Below are positions 6,267-12,946 of a stretch of DNA of 16,211 bases, one piece after another (position 1 is the stretch's first letter; each line of letters begins with the position of its first letter). The position numbers and the translations under genes were made by a program. The notes under the pieces are model-generated. The model made no database searches and was not told where the DNA came from. It saw nothing but the letters and a program-made list of their open reading frames with translations. The DNA lies in assembly GCA_046703825.1 (NCBI GenBank), contig JBJKSO010000035.1:1-16211 (forward strand), in the 5' to 3' direction. This DNA is from JBJKSO01 sp046703825. Lineage in GTDB: Bacteria; Chloroflexota; Dormibacteria; Aeolococcales; Bog-877.

Positions 6267-7778
6267 ATGGCCAATGTGATCCCAGAGCAGAAGGAGCCGC
6301 GCCGCGACACCCCCGGAAGGGTGCTGCAGGTGATCGGCGCCGTGGTAGATGTCGGCTTTGAAGCCGCCGATCTGCCCCACATCAACGACGCCCTTCGCGT
6401 CCAGCGGGACGACGGTTCCCAGGTGGTGCTGGAGGTGCAGCAGCACCTTGGCAACGATGTCGCCCGCTGCATCGCCATGGAGTCCAGCGACGGCATCCGC
6501 CGCGGCGACCAGGCGCTCGCCACCGGACTGCCGATCGAGGTGCCGGTGGGCAAGGCGGTCCTGGGACGGATGTTCAATGTGATCGGCGAGCCCATCGACG
6601 GCGGCCCCGCCCTGGAGGAGCCGGTCAAGAAGCTTCCCATCCACCGTGATCCACCCTCGCTCTCCGAGCAGGAGGTGGCCACCGAGATCCTGGAGACCGG
6701 CATCAAGGTCATCGACCTCATCTGCACCTTCGCCAAGGGCTCCAAGATCGGTCTCTTCGGCGGCGCCGGGGTGGGCAAGACGGTGATCGTCATGGAGCTG
6801 ATCCGCAACATCGCCCGCGAGCACAGCGGCTATTCGGTGTTCGCCGGAGTGGGCGAGCGCACCCGGGAAGGCAACCAGCTCTACCGCGAGATGCACGAGT
6901 CGGGGGTCATCTCCCAGACGGCGCTGGTCTTCGGTCAGATGAATGAGCCTCCCGGGGCTCGCGCCCGCATCGCCCTGACCGGGCTCACGATGGCCGAGGA
7001 GTTCCGCGACGAGGAGGGCACCGATGTGCTCTTCTTCATCGACAACGTCTTCCGCTACATGCTCGCTGGCAGCGAGGTCTCGGCGCTGCTGGGCCGGATG
7101 CCCTCTGCCGTCGGCTATCAGCCCACCCTGGCCACCGAGATGGGTGACCTGGAAGAGCGCATCACCTCCACCCACCGCGGGTCGATCACCTCGGTGCAGG
7201 CCGTCTACGTCCCGGCCGACGACTACACCGACCCGGCCATCCAGACCACCTTCGCCCACCTGGGCGCGACCGTTTCCCTGGACCGCTCGATCTCCGAGCT
7301 GGGCATCTATCCGGCGGTGAACCCGCTGGATTCGTTCAGCCGCATCCTGGAGCCGCGGACGGTGGGAGCGGAGCATCACCAGGTGGCGCTGGGGGTGCAG
7401 CGGGTGCTGCAGCGCTACAAGGATCTCCAGGACATCATCGCCATCCTGGGCCTCGAGGAACTCTCGGACGAGGACCGCCTGACCGTCAATAGGGCGCGCA
7501 AGGTGCAGCAGTACCTCTCGCAGCCGATGTTCGTGGCCGAACAGTTCACTGGACGAGCGGGCAAGTACGTGCCGGTGCGCGAGACGGTGCGCGGCTTCAA
7601 GGAAATCCTGGAGGGCAACCTCGACGACCTGCCCGAGCAGGCTTTCTACATGACCGGCGCCATCGACGAGGCGATCGACAACGGGCGCAAGCTGAACCGT
7701 GGTGCGGAACCCGGTCCCGTTGCGGCCGCCACCCCCGAGCCGGCACCGGAACCGGAACCGGCCCCAGCGGCCAGCTAG
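6267..7778 (+). CDS. atpD: F-type ATP synthase subunit beta (catalytic)
   Basis: Beta holds the catalytic sites. The 503-residue protein shows the P-loop GGAGVGKT (165-172) with K171, the catalytic glutamate E197 in GERTREGN, and the block SALLGRMPSAVGYQPTLATE (272-291). The DELSEED lever appears as EELSDED (397-403), preserving charge. FRYMLAGSE at 262-270 replaces the usual FRFTQAGSE, an oddity near the catalytic interface. The C-terminus has an extra Pro/Ala/Glu tail after about residue 480 (PEPAPEPEPAP), encoded partly by short CCGGAA repeats and probably disordered. AGGAG at 6256-6260 gives good spacing to ATG 6267, 9 nt after atpG. The stop codon abuts the atpC start with no gap. Identification is firm. 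Confidence 0.98.
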   Translation: MANVIPEQKEPRRDTPGRVLQVIGAVVDVGFEAADLPHINDALRVQRDDGSQVVLEVQQHLGNDVARCIAMESSDGIRRGDQALATGLPIEVPVGKAVLGRMFNVIGEPIDGGPALEEPVKKLPIHRDPPSLSEQEVATEILETGIKVIDLICTFAKGSKIGLFGGAGVGKTVIVMELIRNIAREHSGYSVFAGVGERTREGNQLYREMHESGVISQTALVFGQMNEPPGARARIALTGLTMAEEFRDEEGTDVLFFIDNVFRYMLAGSEVSALLGRMPSAVGYQPTLATEMGDLEERITSTHRGSITSVQAVYVPADDYTDPAIQTTFAHLGATVSLDRSISELGIYPAVNPLDSFSRILEPRTVGAEHHQVALGVQRVLQRYKDLQDIIAILGLEELSDEDRLTVNRARKVQQYLSQPMFVAEQFTGRAGKYVPVRETVRGFKEILEGNLDDLPEQAFYMTGAIDEAIDNGRKLNRGAEPGPVAAATPEPAPEPEPAPAAS

Positions 7779-8198
7779 GTGCCGGTCCGAACCCGCATCT
7801 ACTCGGGTACCGCCGTCCTCTTCGAGGGGGACTGCGACTTCATCACCCTGCGCGGTGCCGACGGCGACTTCGGCGTCCTGCCCAGCCACGCGCCCCTGCT
7901 GACCTGGCTCAAACCGGGAGAGGTGATGCTGCGGCAGGGGGAGCGGGAGCGGTACTTCTTCGCCGAGATGGGGTTCGTGGAGGTCCTGCCCCAGCGCGTC
8001 ACCATCCTGGTCGACGGGGCTCAGCCCTCGGCGGACCTCGACCTGGGCGCAGTCGAAGAGGCGAGGCGCCGGGCCCAGGAACAGCTGAGTCGCAGCAGTC
8101 ACGACCCGCACCAGCTGGCCGAGGCGCAGCGGGAGTTGGAGGTGGCGGAGCAACGCTCGGCGGCCGCCGAGCGCGAGCGCAGGCGGCGACGCGACTGA
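7779..8198 (+). CDS. atpC: F-type ATP synthase subunit epsilon
   Basis: Epsilon binds gamma and the c-ring and can inhibit ATP hydrolysis. The 139-residue protein has the N-terminal beta-sandwich with the family block GDFGVLPSHAPLLTWLKPG (29-47) and the MGFVEV strand, then a C-terminal helical region (about 87-135, VEEARRRAQEQL onward) that in many bacteria acts as the hydrolysis brake. That region ends in a strongly basic RRRRRD tail. GTG 7779 follows the atpD TAG immediately, without a ribosome-binding site, so coupling to atpD is likely. It is the last gene of the operon; no clear intrinsic terminator follows in the 77 nt before the next gene, so read-through into the glycan genes is possible. 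Confidence 0.96.
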   Translation: MPVRTRIYSGTAVLFEGDCDFITLRGADGDFGVLPSHAPLLTWLKPGEVMLRQGERERYFFAEMGFVEVLPQRVTILVDGAQPSADLDLGAVEEARRRAQEQLSRSSHDPHQLAEAQRELEVAEQRSAAAERERRRRRD

Positions 8199-8262
8199 GA
8201 AGCCCGATCAAGATCGTGTAACGGGGCGGCTCCAGCCGGCCGGGTGTCCGCCGGGACGAATC

Positions 8263-8268
8263 TATACT
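8263..8268 (+). promoter_or_regulatory. Putative -10 box (TATACT) of the wecG-like unit
   Basis: TATACT lies 7 nt before GTG 8276, so the transcript is predicted to start at or one base before the start codon. The 11-nt string TATACTCCGGC recurs exactly ahead of the pilin gene at 15799. No clear -35 hexamer is seen. It would give the glycan genes their own promoter downstream of atpC. Confidence 0.55.
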
Positions 8269-8275
8269 CCGGCTC

Positions 8276-9082
8276 GTGTCTGGGACGGGAACCAACCCCG
8301 GACTGGCTCCAGCCGGGCTGACCATCTCGTCTGCGTCTCAGCCCCGGCTCGAGCTGCTCGGGGTGCCAGTGGATCGATGCGACCGCCATGCCGCACTTGA
8401 GCGCTGCCGCGCGGCGATGCGCTCCGGTACACCATTTCGCGTGGTTACGTTGAATCCAGAGATGGTGATGGCAGCGACCCGCGACGCCGACCTCCGCGGG
8501 GCGATCCGCAGCGCCGATCTCGTGATTCCTGACGGCGCCGGGGTCGCCTGGGCCAGCCGCCGCCTGCGGCAGCCGGTGGCGGAGCGGATCGCCGGCGCCG
8601 ACTTCCTCGAGGATCTCGCCGGCGCGGCGGCCAGCGAAAGTCAAGCCATATTCCTGCTCGGCTCCGCCCCGGGAGTGGCGGAGAGAGCTGGGCGCCGGCT
8701 CCAGGCCTTGCACCCCGGGCTTCGAGTGGCCGGGACCCGCTCGGGTTCGCCCAGCTTCGAGGAAGCACCCGGCATCTGCGAGCAGGTGCGGCGGTCCCGG
8801 GCCCGTCTGCTGGCGGTGGCCTTCGGCGTGCCCGCCCAGGATCTTTGGCTCGAGCAACATCTTGAACGCACCGGTGCCGCGGTCGGGATCGGGGTGGGCG
8901 GCACCCTCGATTACCTGGCTGGAGACGTCGCCCGGGCACCAAAGTTCTTGCGGCGGGCGGGACTGGAGTGGTTGTTCCGCTTGGCCCGCCAACCTTGGCG
9001 GCTGTCCCGCATGCTGAGGGGAGCGCCATTCTTTTGGCAGGTTTGGCGGACGCCGCGCCGGGGAGGCGTCCATGGCAGCTGA
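8276..9082 (+). CDS. WecG/TagA/CpsF-family (GT26) glycosyltransferase
   Basis: Members move N-acetylmannosamine-type or related sugars onto polyprenyl-diphosphate-linked GlcNAc at the inner membrane face during envelope glycan synthesis. The 268-residue protein carries the family blocks in order: TLNPEM (58-63), DLVIPDGAGV (81-90), GADF (107-110), LLGSAPG (127-133), AFGVPAQDLWL (182-192), GVGGTLDYLAG (206-216), RAP (220-222) and EWLFRLARQPWR (231-242). The AQD motif replaces the more usual KQE, so a somewhat different substrate is possible. GTG 8276 is chosen because a TATACT hexamer lies 7 nt upstream, implying a leaderless message; this gives about 22 variable residues before the first conserved strand (RLELLGVPVD). 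The end overlaps the next gene by 11 nt, so the two are probably co-translated. The family call is firm and the substrate unknown. Confidence 0.93.
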   Translation: MSGTGTNPGLAPAGLTISSASQPRLELLGVPVDRCDRHAALERCRAAMRSGTPFRVVTLNPEMVMAATRDADLRGAIRSADLVIPDGAGVAWASRRLRQPVAERIAGADFLEDLAGAAASESQAIFLLGSAPGVAERAGRRLQALHPGLRVAGTRSGSPSFEEAPGICEQVRRSRARLLAVAFGVPAQDLWLEQHLERTGAAVGIGVGGTLDYLAGDVARAPKFLRRAGLEWLFRLARQPWRLSRMLRGAPFFWQVWRTPRRGGVHGS

Positions 9083-9860
9083 CGGCCGCACCCTAAGCGT
9101 TGTCATTCCAGCCCTCAACGAGCAAGATCGTCTTCCCCCGACTCTCGCCGCGGTCCGCGCCTACCTCGACACCCGCGAGGGCAATTACGAGGTCTTGGTG
9201 GTCGACGACGGGAGCGCCGACCTGACCGCGGAGGTGGTCGGCCGCCACCAGCAGGACTGGCCGCAGCTCCAGCTGCTGCGCCTGGCTTCCAACCAGGGCA
9301 AGGGGGCCGCGGTCCAGCGGGGCATGCTGGCCTCTCGGGGCGAGCTGCGCCTCTTCACCGACGCCGACCTGTCCACGCCCATCGAAGAGCTGGTCGCCTT
9401 GGAGCAGCGGATTGCGGCCGGAGCGGACATCGCGGTGGCCTCGCGAGCCCTGCCCGAATCCCGCGTCGAGCGGCACCAGCCCTACCACCGCGAGTTGATG
9501 GGCAAGACCTACAACCGGGCTCTGCGCCTGCTGGTGCTGCCCGAGCTGCACGACACCCAGTGCGGGTTCAAGCTCTTCACCGCGGATGCCGCCCGGGCCT
9601 GCTTCGGCGAGCTCCGTTGTCCGCGCTTCGGGTTCGACGCCGAGGTTCTGCTCCGGGCCGTGCAGCAGGGGCTGGAGGTGGCCGAGGTCCCGGTGAGCTG
9701 GCGCAACGCCGACGGCACCCGGGTGAGCTCGCTGCGGGACGGTGGGCGCATGCTCCTGGAGCTGATCAAGCTGCGCGCGCAACTCCACCATCCGCCGGTT
9801 GCTGCGACCGATTCGGTCAGCGCCGACGAGCTCAGGCATCAGAGCGCCTATCCGAGGTGA
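9072..9860 (+). CDS. GT2 family polyprenyl-phosphate sugar synthase (ALG5/DPM1-like)
   Basis: This 262-residue GT-A fold enzyme has VVIPALNE (10-17), VDDGS (44-48), NQGKGAAVQRGM (74-85), the metal-binding DADLSTP (97-103), HDTQCGFKLF (160-169) and GFDAEVLLRA (187-196). The DTQCGFK block is typical of dolichyl/polyprenyl-phosphate glucosyl- or mannosyltransferases, which load a single sugar onto a lipid phosphate for use outside the membrane. There is no C-terminal membrane domain, so it should be soluble or peripheral. GGGAGG at 9061-9066 lies 5 nt before ATG 9072. It overlaps the WecG-like gene by 11 nt and the next membrane protein by 4 nt (GTGA). The context suggests it supplies lipid-linked sugar to the downstream membrane protein. 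Donor and lipid are inferred. Confidence 0.92.
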   Translation: MAADGRTLSVVIPALNEQDRLPPTLAAVRAYLDTREGNYEVLVVDDGSADLTAEVVGRHQQDWPQLQLLRLASNQGKGAAVQRGMLASRGELRLFTDADLSTPIEELVALEQRIAAGADIAVASRALPESRVERHQPYHRELMGKTYNRALRLLVLPELHDTQCGFKLFTADAARACFGELRCPRFGFDAEVLLRAVQQGLEVAEVPVSWRNADGTRVSSLRDGGRMLLELIKLRAQLHHPPVAATDSVSADELRHQSAYPR

Positions 9861-11389
9861 ACCGGGCTCCCGCGGTCTGGGGGCGGCTGCCAGCCCAGTT
9901 GAGGATCTCTCCTGATGCTGTCGACGCCGCCCGCCTAGGCCTGGCGCGGCGAACCGCGAGCCCGCTCTGGCGCGGGCTGGGCGTCGTGGTCGCCCTGGTT
10001 GCGGGAGCGAGTGCCGCCCTCTGGGCGCCCGTGTCCGGGGCCGACTGGTGGCACGTGGCTTTGGGTTCGCTGCTGCTGGCCCATGGCCCGGCGGCGCACG
10101 CGGCCTTCATGGCCTCCGGCCATGCCGCCGTGGACGTTCGCTCCTGGCTCGAGGACGTGGTGCTCTACTCTGCCTCCGCTGCCGGCGGCGCTGCCGGTCT
10201 GGCCGCCCTCGCCGGGCTGGGCGGGGTGCTGCTGGGGCTCGGCCTGGCTCTGGTCGGCCGGGTCGGAGAAGTCCACCCCCTGGCCCTCATCGCGGCGGCG
10301 CTGATCGGCGGCGCCGCACTGGCACCGACCCTGTCCGGGATCCCTTCGCTGACCCTGGCGCTGCTGGGAGTGGCCCTGGTTGGGACCCTCATGGCTTTGC
10401 GCCAGGGACGCCGCTGGGCGACCCCGGCACTTCTGGCGCTGGTGGTGCTGTGGGCAAATCTGCAGTCGGACGCAGCGCTCGCGGTTCTGATCATCTGGGG
10501 TGCGCTCCTGCTCGGACGCTGGGACCGCCGGGCCGGGCAAGTGCCGGCGGCGGCGCCGCTCTGGGCGGTTCCCGCCAGCGGGCTGGCGGTGATGCTGTCC
10601 CCCTCCGGACCAGCGGTTTGGTCCCACCTCTACCTCAGCCTGGGCATGGGGAACGAATCCCCCTTGCTGACCGCCTGGGGGAGCATCGACTTCCATCCCT
10701 GGAGCGCGCGACTTGCGGAACTGGCGGCGCTACTCCTGCTGCTTTCGCTCTGGCTCGGTGGCAAGCGGCTTTTGCGCCAGGATGGCTGGCTGCTGCTGGC
10801 CCTGGCCCTCTGCGCTTTGCTCTGGAGCAACTATTTGCCCTGGTTCTTGGTGACCGCCACCCTGGCGACCGCGGTCTATCTCAGCCGCTGGCTCTCGTCC
10901 GGGCTGCAGGTCCTTGCGGTGGCCGGCCGCCGCGGTAGCTCCCGCGCTGGTCTGGCGATAGCGGCGCTGGTCCTTTTGGCCGGTTTCGGAGCGCTGGCGC
11001 ACCACGCCTTGGAGCGAGGTGGACCGGCCGGCCAGACCCAGCGGCTGCTGCCGGTCGCGGCCGCGGAGTGGCTGACGAGCCATCCCGCCGCGGGTGCCTG
11101 GTACACCACCACCACCTACGGCGACTATCTGGCGGCGCAGTTCCCCCAGGGCCACCACCTCGTCTGCCTCGATGCGCCGCTGGTGATGGGCGCCCGCCAG
11201 CTGCGCCAGTGCCAGCTGGTGGCAACCCTCCAACCCGGCACCATGGCGGTGCTGCACAGCTGGGCGGTGCGCCTGGCGGTGCTGCCGCGCAGCGCCCCCC
11301 AGGTGGCCTTCCTGCGCGCCCAGGGGTGGACGGTGCGCTACCGCGACAGCGTCTCGGAGGTGCTGACCTCCCCCGACGCTGGGCTCTAG
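9857..11389 (+). CDS. Polytopic membrane protein, diverged paralogue of the 12937-14571 protein (GT-C-like?)
   Basis: This 510-residue protein has roughly ten predicted membrane helices between residues 37 and 385 and a soluble C-terminal part from about 395. By eye it aligns with the protein at 12937-14571: GADWWHVALG (61-70) with DPDFWWHIRNGD, AAFMASGH with YAFMAAGH, LWANLQ (198-203) with LWSNLH, SIDFHP (276-281) with SPNFH, and the C-terminal LPVAAAEWL...YGD...DAPLVMG with FPVCAARWL...YGD...DAALMG. The acidic DPD motif expected in the first outer loop of GT-C-like enzymes is changed, leaving only D63. GTG 9857 overlaps the GT2 stop by 4 nt and excludes a longer open frame running back into the GT2 gene. 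Co-translation with a lipid-phosphate-sugar synthase suggests a role in glycan transfer, but no activity can be asserted. Confidence 0.8.
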   Translation: MNRAPAVWGRLPAQLRISPDAVDAARLGLARRTASPLWRGLGVVVALVAGASAALWAPVSGADWWHVALGSLLLAHGPAAHAAFMASGHAAVDVRSWLEDVVLYSASAAGGAAGLAALAGLGGVLLGLGLALVGRVGEVHPLALIAAALIGGAALAPTLSGIPSLTLALLGVALVGTLMALRQGRRWATPALLALVVLWANLQSDAALAVLIIWGALLLGRWDRRAGQVPAAAPLWAVPASGLAVMLSPSGPAVWSHLYLSLGMGNESPLLTAWGSIDFHPWSARLAELAALLLLLSLWLGGKRLLRQDGWLLLALALCALLWSNYLPWFLVTATLATAVYLSRWLSSGLQVLAVAGRRGSSRAGLAIAALVLLAGFGALAHHALERGGPAGQTQRLLPVAAAEWLTSHPAAGAWYTTTTYGDYLAAQFPQGHHLVCLDAPLVMGARQLRQCQLVATLQPGTMAVLHSWAVRLAVLPRSAPQVAFLRAQGWTVRYRDSVSEVLTSPDAGL

Positions 11390-11401
11390 CCAGAGTTCGC
11401 G

Positions 11402-11407
11402 TACCAT
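11402..11407 (+). promoter_or_regulatory. Putative -10 box (TACCAT) for the DUF929-VKOR pair
   Basis: TACCAT lies 12 nt after the stop of the membrane-protein gene and would start transcription near 11414, leaving a leader of about 37 nt that contains AGGAG (11443-11447) just before ATG 11451. No strong -35 is visible. It would separate this pair from the glycan unit. Confidence 0.35.
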
Positions 11408-11450
11408 CTTCTGGCCTAGCCCCAGAACCGTTTCCAGCCGCCAGGAGATC

Positions 11451-12401
11451 ATGGCCAAGAAATCCGTGCAGACCCGACGCCAGGCGCAGCCGCAGCGCGG
11501 AGCGCCGCCGTCTCGGGGCGGATCCGGGAGGGGGCAGCCGCGACGCCGGCCCGGCCGCGGGCAGGGGGGGCGCCCCTGGGGACTGATCAGCGCCATAGTC
11601 GGGGTGGTGGCGGCCTTTATCGTCATCATCCTGGTGCTGGAGCTGAGCAGTGGCCCGGCCAGCCAGGACACCAGCGTCAACTTGGCCCCCGCCTCCATCG
11701 TCTCGGCGGTGACCAAGATCCCCCAGCACACCATGGAGTCAGCCGGCGCCGGCAACGTGACGTACGGGCCTCAGGCCCTACCCGCCAGCTCACTCAAGAA
11801 GGCGGGCCTGCCGGCGACGCTGACCTCCAATGGCAAGCCGCAGGTCCTGTACGTGGGCGCCGAGTACTGTCCCTACTGCGCGCTCGAGCGCTGGGGGCTG
11901 ATCATGGCGCTGGCCAAGTTCGGCACCTTCTCCAACCTGCACACAATCCGCTCGTCCGTCACCGACTCCCCGTCGAACATCGCCACCTTCACCTTCGTCG
12001 GATCCACCTACACCAGTCCCTACGTGGACTTCCAGGCCAAGGAGCTGCAGAGCAACGTCGCCAACGGCAGTGGCTTCTACAAGTCGTTGCAGAAGCTCAG
12101 CAAGGCGCAGGCCAAGGTGTTCAACGGTCTCGACCCCGGCGGCTATTACCCGTTTGTGGACTACGGCAACAAGTGGGTGCAGGTTGGATCCCCGGTTGCC
12201 ACCGCCACCGAGCAGAAGACGCTCCAGGGCCTCAACTGGCAGCAGATCGCTGACCAGCTGGGCAACCCCAGCAGCGGTCCCGCCAAGGACATCCTGGGAG
12301 TCGCCAACTACAACGTCGCCGCCATCTGCTCGATCACCGGCAACAAGCCGGCAGCGGTCTGCAGCAGCAGCACCATCCGTTCTTTGGAGTCCAAGCTCTG
12401 A
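11451..12401 (+). CDS. DUF929-family membrane-anchored thioredoxin-like protein
   Basis: This 316-residue protein has a long Arg/Gly/Gln/Pro-rich cytoplasmic N-terminus (1-42), one membrane helix (about 43-64) and an outside domain. That domain carries YVGAEYCPYCALERWGL with C140-P-Y-C143 followed by Arg-Trp, the mark of the DUF929 family, whose core looks thioredoxin-like with a probable active-site CxxC. The GSTYTSPYVDF and DPGGYYPFVDYGNKW segments are further family-like blocks. C293 and C304 near the C-terminus could form a structural or second redox disulfide. The VKOR gene begins 23 nt downstream, so this is probably the DsbA-like or sulfhydryl partner that VKOR re-oxidises; this pairing is inferred. 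ATG 11451 follows AGGAG by 3 nt. The basic N-terminus is long and of unknown purpose. Confidence 0.88.
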   Translation: MAKKSVQTRRQAQPQRGAPPSRGGSGRGQPRRRPGRGQGGRPWGLISAIVGVVAAFIVIILVLELSSGPASQDTSVNLAPASIVSAVTKIPQHTMESAGAGNVTYGPQALPASSLKKAGLPATLTSNGKPQVLYVGAEYCPYCALERWGLIMALAKFGTFSNLHTIRSSVTDSPSNIATFTFVGSTYTSPYVDFQAKELQSNVANGSGFYKSLQKLSKAQAKVFNGLDPGGYYPFVDYGNKWVQVGSPVATATEQKTLQGLNWQQIADQLGNPSSGPAKDILGVANYNVAAICSITGNKPAAVCSSSTIRSLESKL

Positions 12402-12424
12402 GCCGGAGCCCGGCACGTCGGCGG

Positions 12425-12946
12425 ATGCTGCCGGCCTCGGCCGGGGCTTCCACTGCTCCGGCGGCCGAGCCTCGTCCGGCGCTCCCGCCGGTGTCAGGCT
12501 GGTTCGCCCCCGACCGCCGCGGTCCCTTTTGGCTCGGGGCCATAGCGGTGGTGGGCTTCGGCGTCTCGGTCTACCTGACCACCATCCACTACGCGCATGT
12601 GGCCCCGATCTGCAGCGACAGCGGTTTCGTCAACTGCAGCCTGGCGCTCAACAGCGTCTACTCGGTGGTTCCGGGCACCTCGGTGCCGATCACGGTCCCC
12701 GGGATGGCCTGGTTCCTGGTCAGCCTGGGGCTGGCCGCGAGCCAGTGGGCGCGGCCGGGGCGGCAGGCCGTGGTTCGCGCGCACCTGCTGTGGGCGTGCC
12801 TGGGCATGCTCAGTGTCTTCTACCTCATCTTCGTGGAGCTGGTGGAGCTGCACGCCATCTGCGCCTGGTGCAGCTCGGTGCATCTGATGATCTTGCTCAC
12901 CCTCCTTATCACGGCCTGGAGGTGGCAGACCGCCCGCTACGCCTGA
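12425..12946 (+). CDS. Vitamin K epoxide reductase (VKOR) family protein
   Basis: Bacterial VKOR takes electrons from a periplasmic/extracytoplasmic thiol oxidase and passes them to quinone, so it sustains disulfide bond formation as DsbB does. The 173-residue protein has a Pro/Ala-rich N-terminus, then four or five helices (about 33-55, 92-106, 118-141 and 148-166). It has the loop cysteine pair C63 and C71 in ICSDSGFVNCS, followed by the VPG motif, and the active-site C146-A-W-C149 in HAICAWCSSVH. There is no fused thioredoxin domain; the preceding DUF929 gene supplies a candidate partner. ATG 12425 lies 23 nt after that gene, with only a poor purine stretch upstream, so the exact start is not certain. 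The 3' end overlaps the convergent gene by 10 bp. Confidence 0.93.
   Translation: MLPASAGASTAPAAEPRPALPPVSGWFAPDRRGPFWLGAIAVVGFGVSVYLTTIHYAHVAPICSDSGFVNCSLALNSVYSVVPGTSVPITVPGMAWFLVSLGLAASQWARPGRQAVVRAHLLWACLGMLSVFYLIFVELVELHAICAWCSSVHLMILLTLLITAWRWQTARYA

Noticed and set aside
7736..7764. Short CCGGAA repeats at the end of atpD as a mobile or regulatory repeat
   Set aside because: They encode the Pro/Glu/Ala tail of beta in frame and are best seen as simple-sequence coding DNA.
3747..8153. A 1,468-codon open frame on the minus strand, antisense to atpH-atpC
   Set aside because: It lies entirely opposite conserved ATP synthase genes. Its composition (very rich in His, Gly, Leu, Val, Asp and Gln, no recognisable domain) is what the antisense frame of GC-rich coding DNA produces. 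The length reflects the rarity of stop codons in that frame, not selection for a protein.
8205..8216. CGATC-AA-GATCG inverted repeat after atpC as a terminator
   Set aside because: The two-base loop is too tight, the stem is only 5 bp and no T-run follows.
9560..9856. N-terminal extension of the membrane protein back to 9560
   Set aside because: This part overlaps the conserved GT2 gene in another frame and is Arg/Gly-rich. The GTGA overlap at 9857 is the natural start.
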